Positions 38,769-42,115 of a DNA stretch of 42,115 nt are shown here, in pieces (position 1 is the stretch's first letter; each line of letters starts with the position of its first letter). The notes under the pieces were generated by a model, which worked only from the letters and a program-made list of their open reading frames with translations, searched no databases and was not told the DNA's origin. Both the position numbers and the translations under genes were made by a program. The stretch is from Oceanobacillus luteolus (GTDB lineage Bacteria; Bacillota; Bacilli; Bacillales; Amphibacillaceae). The stretch lies in contig NZ_JAMBON010000032.1 in the NCBI RefSeq assembly GCF_023715655.1, positions 1 to 42,115 on the forward strand, read 5' to 3'.

Positions 38769-40907
38769 CTATTCAATCGTAATCGGCATTTCACCAATTT
38801 GCACTTCTCCATCAGCACTGATGACAATCAACCTTCCGATATAATTACCCGGGGTCAGCTTGTATCGGGGGATCTCCCCTTCATTTGTACCGATTGTCGG
38901 CTCTTCTATTTCAATTAAATTTCCACGATATGTCAAGATATCCGGATCGTATAAATCAATCGCGACTGATCTCAGTTCTTCCGTTGCATAAAGGTTATAG
39001 CTATAAGTGTCTTCAGAGAATGGTTTGAGGTAAAATTCGATGCCAGCGATTTTGGGTTGGTCTGCTGACTGATTAACAAATAGGTATGGTAAATGATATG
39101 TTTTGTTTTCTTTTTTCTCCTTCAAGGTCAAAAAGCCTTCATGCACACCATCAGGCAACCGTGAACTGCTCACCTTCAACTGGACTTTCAGCTCATGTTT
39201 CTCCTTTGGTTCAACGGTAAACGATAGTGGGAGCTGCCATTGAATACCGGATTGCTGCTTTGGATACTCGAAAGTGAACTCCTGCGTTTCATCTGATAGG
39301 TTTTCAATTGTTACGTTAAATTGCTTTTCTTCATGCCGCTCCGTAATTTTTCCAGCTTCCAACGTTCCATCATAGATGACAGTACGAGTATTTAATGCTT
39401 GTTCAGGCTGGATGAGCCCGTGCCCTTGGGTAGACGGAGTATGAAATTCGCCAGCTTCTGTACGCAATGGTTCTGCCGTCGTTTGAAGTGCACTATATAT
39501 TTTTTCTACATCCCAGCTTGGATAGGCTTCTTTTAGCAGCGCAATGGCACCCGTGACATAAGGGGCTGCCATGCTCGTACCATTGAAGCTTTCATAGCCA
39601 CCAGGAACGGTACTTTTTATTGCGGTCCCAGGGGCAGTGATATCCGGTTTAATTTCCCAGTTAACCGTGACAGGTCCGCGGGAACTGAAGTCGGCAATTG
39701 TTGTGTCCAATTGTTGATGATTCGTTGCGATATATTCCTCGCTTTTGTTAAGGAGCCACTCCCCATCTTCCTCTGAAATTCCTGCAACGGGAATCTTAAT
39801 TGCTTCATCATTGTTTTCGATACCCCCGTATAACGGACCAGGTTCATTATTATAGATGAGGACGGCAACCGCTCCTTTTCTCTGTGCTTCAAGTGCGTAA
39901 TCACGAAAAGTCGTCACATCACGCTGAAATAGAGCAATTTTTCCGTTCAACTCTTCGGCCTTATCACCTTGGACTATTTTATAATCCTTTGTAAGATCCC
40001 AGGATGTTGCACCTTGCATCGTTGCAATCTGGATGGCTTTCCTTTCTCCTTCATGGTAAAGATACGGCACACTTGTAGGCGCTTGAACCGCCCCAACAGA
40101 CAGGGCATCCGCGGCAGTTGCCGGACTTCCGACCGTCCATGGATCTGGCCCACTATTACCATTGGCTATGACAACCGGGATACCAAGTTCAACCGCTTTG
40201 TTAACCGCGACACTCGTCGGGTAATCAGGACCGTTCACACTATTACCAAGGGACAGATTAATAATATCCACTTTATCCTGCACGGCTTGTTCAAGAGCTG
40301 CAAGGACATGGACGGTCGAACCAAATCCCCCAGGTCCGAGAGCACGATAAGCATAGAGCGACGCATCCGGTGCAATTCCTTGCATTTCACCATTCGCAGC
40401 GATGATTCCTGCGACATGCGTTCCATGATTCGTCGGCATCCCCTCTTCAGGCAGTGTCTCCATTGGGTCCTCATCAAAATCAACCAAATCCTGGCCGCCT
40501 TTAAAATTTTCTTTTAAATCTGGATGGTTATAATCCACTCCCGTGTCAATCACCGCAACTTTTATATTTTTACCAGTCACATCACTTGTGATGGGAGCAG
40601 ATTGGATTTTTGTTTCTTCTGAAGTTCCTGCAGGCAACGTTTGATAATCTTGGACATGATGGACCCCTTTAATAAAATCAACCGTGTGCATCCGCTTCAA
40701 GTGTTCCGCCTTGCCTTGAATGGCCAGTCCGTTAAAAAGAGTGGAATAGGTAGCGACAACTTCGACAAATGGATGATTTTTTTCAATATACTCCTCGTGC
40801 TCGTCGACATTTCCTTCTACTTCAATGATTACTGTTTCAAGTTCGGAAGCATACACATTGGAATAAAACAGGAGGAAAATGAACAGAAAAAATATGATTC
40901 GCTTCAT
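38769..40907 (-). CDS. Secreted subtilisin-like serine protease (Vpr-type, S8)
   Basis: The 712-residue protein has a signal peptide (1-20, ending VYA), an I9-type propeptide (about 25-92), and a peptidase S8 domain with catalytic D121 (VAVIDTGVD), H161 (NHGTHVAGI) and S445 (FNGTSMAAP), plus oxyanion Asn N250. A protease-associated (PA) domain is inserted at about 305-385, as in Bacillus Vpr. A C-terminal beta-sandwich region (from about 505) follows. There is no LPxTG anchor, so the enzyme is released. Shorter than Vpr (806 residues). ATG lies behind GAGGAGCAACGTAT. Monocistronic between two terminators. Confidence 0.92.
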   Translation of the reverse strand: MKRIIFFLFIFLLFYSNVYASELETVIIEVEGNVDEHEEYIEKNHPFVEVVATYSTLFNGLAIQGKAEHLKRMHTVDFIKGVHHVQDYQTLPAGTSEETKIQSAPITSDVTGKNIKVAVIDTGVDYNHPDLKENFKGGQDLVDFDEDPMETLPEEGMPTNHGTHVAGIIAANGEMQGIAPDASLYAYRALGPGGFGSTVHVLAALEQAVQDKVDIINLSLGNSVNGPDYPTSVAVNKAVELGIPVVIANGNSGPDPWTVGSPATAADALSVGAVQAPTSVPYLYHEGERKAIQIATMQGATSWDLTKDYKIVQGDKAEELNGKIALFQRDVTTFRDYALEAQRKGAVAVLIYNNEPGPLYGGIENNDEAIKIPVAGISEEDGEWLLNKSEEYIATNHQQLDTTIADFSSRGPVTVNWEIKPDITAPGTAIKSTVPGGYESFNGTSMAAPYVTGAIALLKEAYPSWDVEKIYSALQTTAEPLRTEAGEFHTPSTQGHGLIQPEQALNTRTVIYDGTLEAGKITERHEEKQFNVTIENLSDETQEFTFEYPKQQSGIQWQLPLSFTVEPKEKHELKVQLKVSSSRLPDGVHEGFLTLKEKKENKTYHLPYLFVNQSADQPKIAGIEFYLKPFSEDTYSYNLYATEELRSVAIDLYDPDILTYRGNLIEIEEPTIGTNEGEIPRYKLTPGNYIGRLIVISADGEVQIGEMPITIE

Positions 40908-40968
40908 ATACGTTGCTCCTCTTTTTCTTACTCTGCTTAGTTTTGATTAAACGAGGAATTCTATGTAT

Positions 40969-41005
40969 AAAAAAGACTTGTAATCCTTTAAAAAGATTAC
41001 AAGTC
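40969..41005 (-). terminator. Terminator behind upp
   Basis: The perfect 11-bp stem GACTTGTAATC / GATTACAAGTC with a 9-nt loop is followed on the minus strand by six T. Confidence 0.92.
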
Positions 41006-41020
41006 CCATCATTTTCACTA

Positions 41021-41650
41021 TTATTTTGTACCGAATAAACGGTCTCCAGCATCACCAAGACCTGGAACGATATAACCATTCTCATCTAACTTCTCATCGA
41101 TTGCAGCGAGGTAAATATCCACATCAGGATGTTCTTCTTTAATGACTTCCACACCCTCTGGCGCAGCAATTAGACACATGAGTTTCACATGTTTTGCTCC
41201 ACGCTTTTTCAGGGAATGGATTGCATCATTTGCTGAACCTCCTGTTGCAAGCATCGGGTCGATGACAATCAATTCACGCTCAGAAATATCAGAAGGAAGC
41301 TTAATGTAATATTCCACAGGTTTCAATGTTTCCGGATCACGATATAGTCCAACGTGCCCGACTTTGGCTGCAGGAATCAATTTACGGACTCCATCCACCA
41401 TTCCTAGTCCTGCACGAAGAATTGGAATAAGACCAATTTTCTTACCGGAAAGTTCTTTTGTTTTAGCCGTTGTTACTGGTGTTTCCGTTTCAACTTCCGT
41501 TACAGGAAGATCTCTTGTAATTTCAAAAGCCATCAGCATCGCAACTTCATCAACTAACTCGCGGAACTCTTTTGTTCCAGTGTTTTTATCACGAATACGC
41601 GTTAATTTATGCTGAATTAACGGATGATCCAATACGAATACTTTACTCAA
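41021..41650 (-). CDS. upp: Uracil phosphoribosyltransferase
   Basis: The 209-residue pyrimidine-salvage enzyme converts uracil and PRPP to UMP. The PRPP-binding loop is [16 protein letters not shown], and the uracil-binding end is [15 protein letters not shown]. Other family stretches are [14 protein letters not shown] and [13 protein letters not shown]. The start is TTG 41650 behind AAGGAGTGATC. Its promoter is clear, no PyrR attenuator is seen, and it lies upstream of the atp operon as in Bacillus subtilis, but with a protease gene inserted between. Confidence 0.96.
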   Translation of the reverse strand: MSKVFVLDHPLIQHKLTRIRDKNTGTKEFRELVDEVAMLMAFEITRDLPVTEVETETPVTTAKTKELSGKKIGLIPILRAGLGMVDGVRKLIPAAKVGHVGLYRDPETLKPVEYYIKLPSDISERELIVIDPMLATGGSANDAIHSLKKRGAKHVKLMCLIAAPEGVEVIKEEHPDVDIYLAAIDEKLDENGYIVPGLGDAGDRLFGTK

Positions 41651-41685
41651 TGTAGATCACTCCTTCAAATTTTCATATCTCTAAG

Positions 41686-41714
41686 ATTGTACAGAAAAAC
41701 GACAAGTTATTCAA
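41686..41714 (-). promoter_or_regulatory. Sigma-A promoter of upp
   Basis: On the minus strand TTGAAT (41714-41709), a 17-bp spacer and TACAAT (41691-41686) lie 36 bp upstream of the TTG start. Confidence 0.75.
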
Positions 41715-41860
41715 GCTTGATTGGGCATATTATGTCACATTTTATCGAAAAGCTTTCATGGTGGAAATCATGGGATATTGCTTCAGCATTTCTGAGAGTT
41801 TAATAGATTGTGAGGGCTGATTTGAGATGAGTTTCTTCCATTCATGTACTTTTAGCGCTT

Positions 41861-42016
41861 GTAAATGCACGAGCGATACAGAAAAATTCTGATTCATGTC
41901 TTTATGGTAGTAATAAGGACTCGAACGATCATGTAAAATTTCCATTCGGGACTTTATAGTGCTTATAAGGACTCGAACACTCGTGCAAAAGTCAAGTCCA
42001 TAATTCTGTGTAAAAG
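41861..42016. repeat. Tandem array D, 52-bp period, 2-3 units
   Basis: ATAAGGACTCGAAC starts at 41913 and again at 41965, exactly 52 bp apart, followed by (G/C)ATGTAAAA- and TCGTGCAAAA-type sequence. A more decayed unit precedes at about 41861; aligned by hand it shares roughly 34 of 53 positions with the next. The array lies upstream of the upp promoter. A 103-codon frame covers it but shows no coding character. Confidence 0.75.
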
Positions 42017-42115
42017 CATATTTTCGACCAGTAGTAATATTATTTGAAACCATAGTGTGAGAGCAGCCACAGCTTTGCTGCTTGCCATTGACTGTAGTGC
42101 CCGATTCTTAGTATT
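42017..42115. other. Window edge upstream of array D
   Basis: About 100 bp without a supported gene. A 6-bp hairpin AGCAGC/GCTGCT (42063-42083) is present without a T-run. It may belong to the gene beyond the window edge. Confidence 0.4.

Noticed and set aside
39969-40517. A 182-codon plus-strand frame opposite the protease gene
   Set aside because: Antisense to a clearly coding S8 domain, without ribosome binding site or recognisable domain.
41742-42053. A 103-codon minus-strand frame upstream of upp
   Set aside because: It lies across array D and has no family match, no ribosome binding site and no typical composition.

Overview
The window comes from the chromosome of a low-GC, endospore-forming, flagellated Gram-positive bacterium of the order Bacillales, most likely family Bacillaceae or Planococcaceae. 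The evidence is the block upp - atpIBEFHAGDC - ywzB - ywmB - murA - spoIID - spoIIQ - spoIIID - mbl - flhO - flhP - epuA - fabZ, in the order typical of Bacillus relatives, together with three sporulation genes and Shine-Dalgarno-led starts that often use GTG or TTG. I cannot assign a genus from the sequence alone.

Layout. Positions 1-122 are the 5' end of a group IIC intron (minus strand) inserted behind a terminator. 161-5899 (minus) is a cell-surface polysaccharide block: two overlapping glycosyltransferase-like genes, a truncated 5'-nucleotidase fragment, and tagO. 6047-10248 (plus) holds a small membrane protein whose two halves resemble the ATP synthase c subunit, a two-gene ThrE-type exporter, zwf and a cyclase-family hydrolase. 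10421-15288 is an envelope-stress-like module: a DUF2089 regulator with a small membrane partner facing a DUF4064 protein, an ABC exporter and two PH-domain membrane proteins. A 12-bp inverted repeat lies between the two arms. 15338-19245 (minus) is an RND efflux pump with its lipoprotein adaptor. 19914-30593 (mostly minus) holds a frameshifted lipoprotein, fabZ, epuA, flhP, flhO, mbl, spoIIID, spoIIQ, spoIID, murA, ywmB and ywzB. 30925-38181 (minus) is the complete nine-gene ATP synthase operon. 38769-40907 is a secreted subtilisin-like protease, and 41021-41650 is upp.

The most unusual material lies between the genes. There are four tandem-repeat arrays: a 21-bp period near 6.5 kb, 51/52 bp near 19.4 kb, exactly 52 bp near 26.2 kb, and 52 bp near 41.9 kb. 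The periods are close to whole numbers of DNA helical turns. The three long-period arrays share a recognisable core (GATCATTCG followed by ACATGAGAG-like sequence) on one strand or the other, so they look like diverged members of one family. Three of the four lie between the terminator of one gene and the promoter of the next. A separate 150-bp fold-back element occurs twice in the same orientation inside the ATP synthase operon, right behind the stop codons of atpA and atpC, so the two copies bracket atpG-atpD-atpC. Other oddities are an apparent CTG start for atpC, a one-base frameshift in a T-run of a lipoprotein signal peptide, and a nucleotidase C-terminal fragment joined in frame to the stop codon of tagO.
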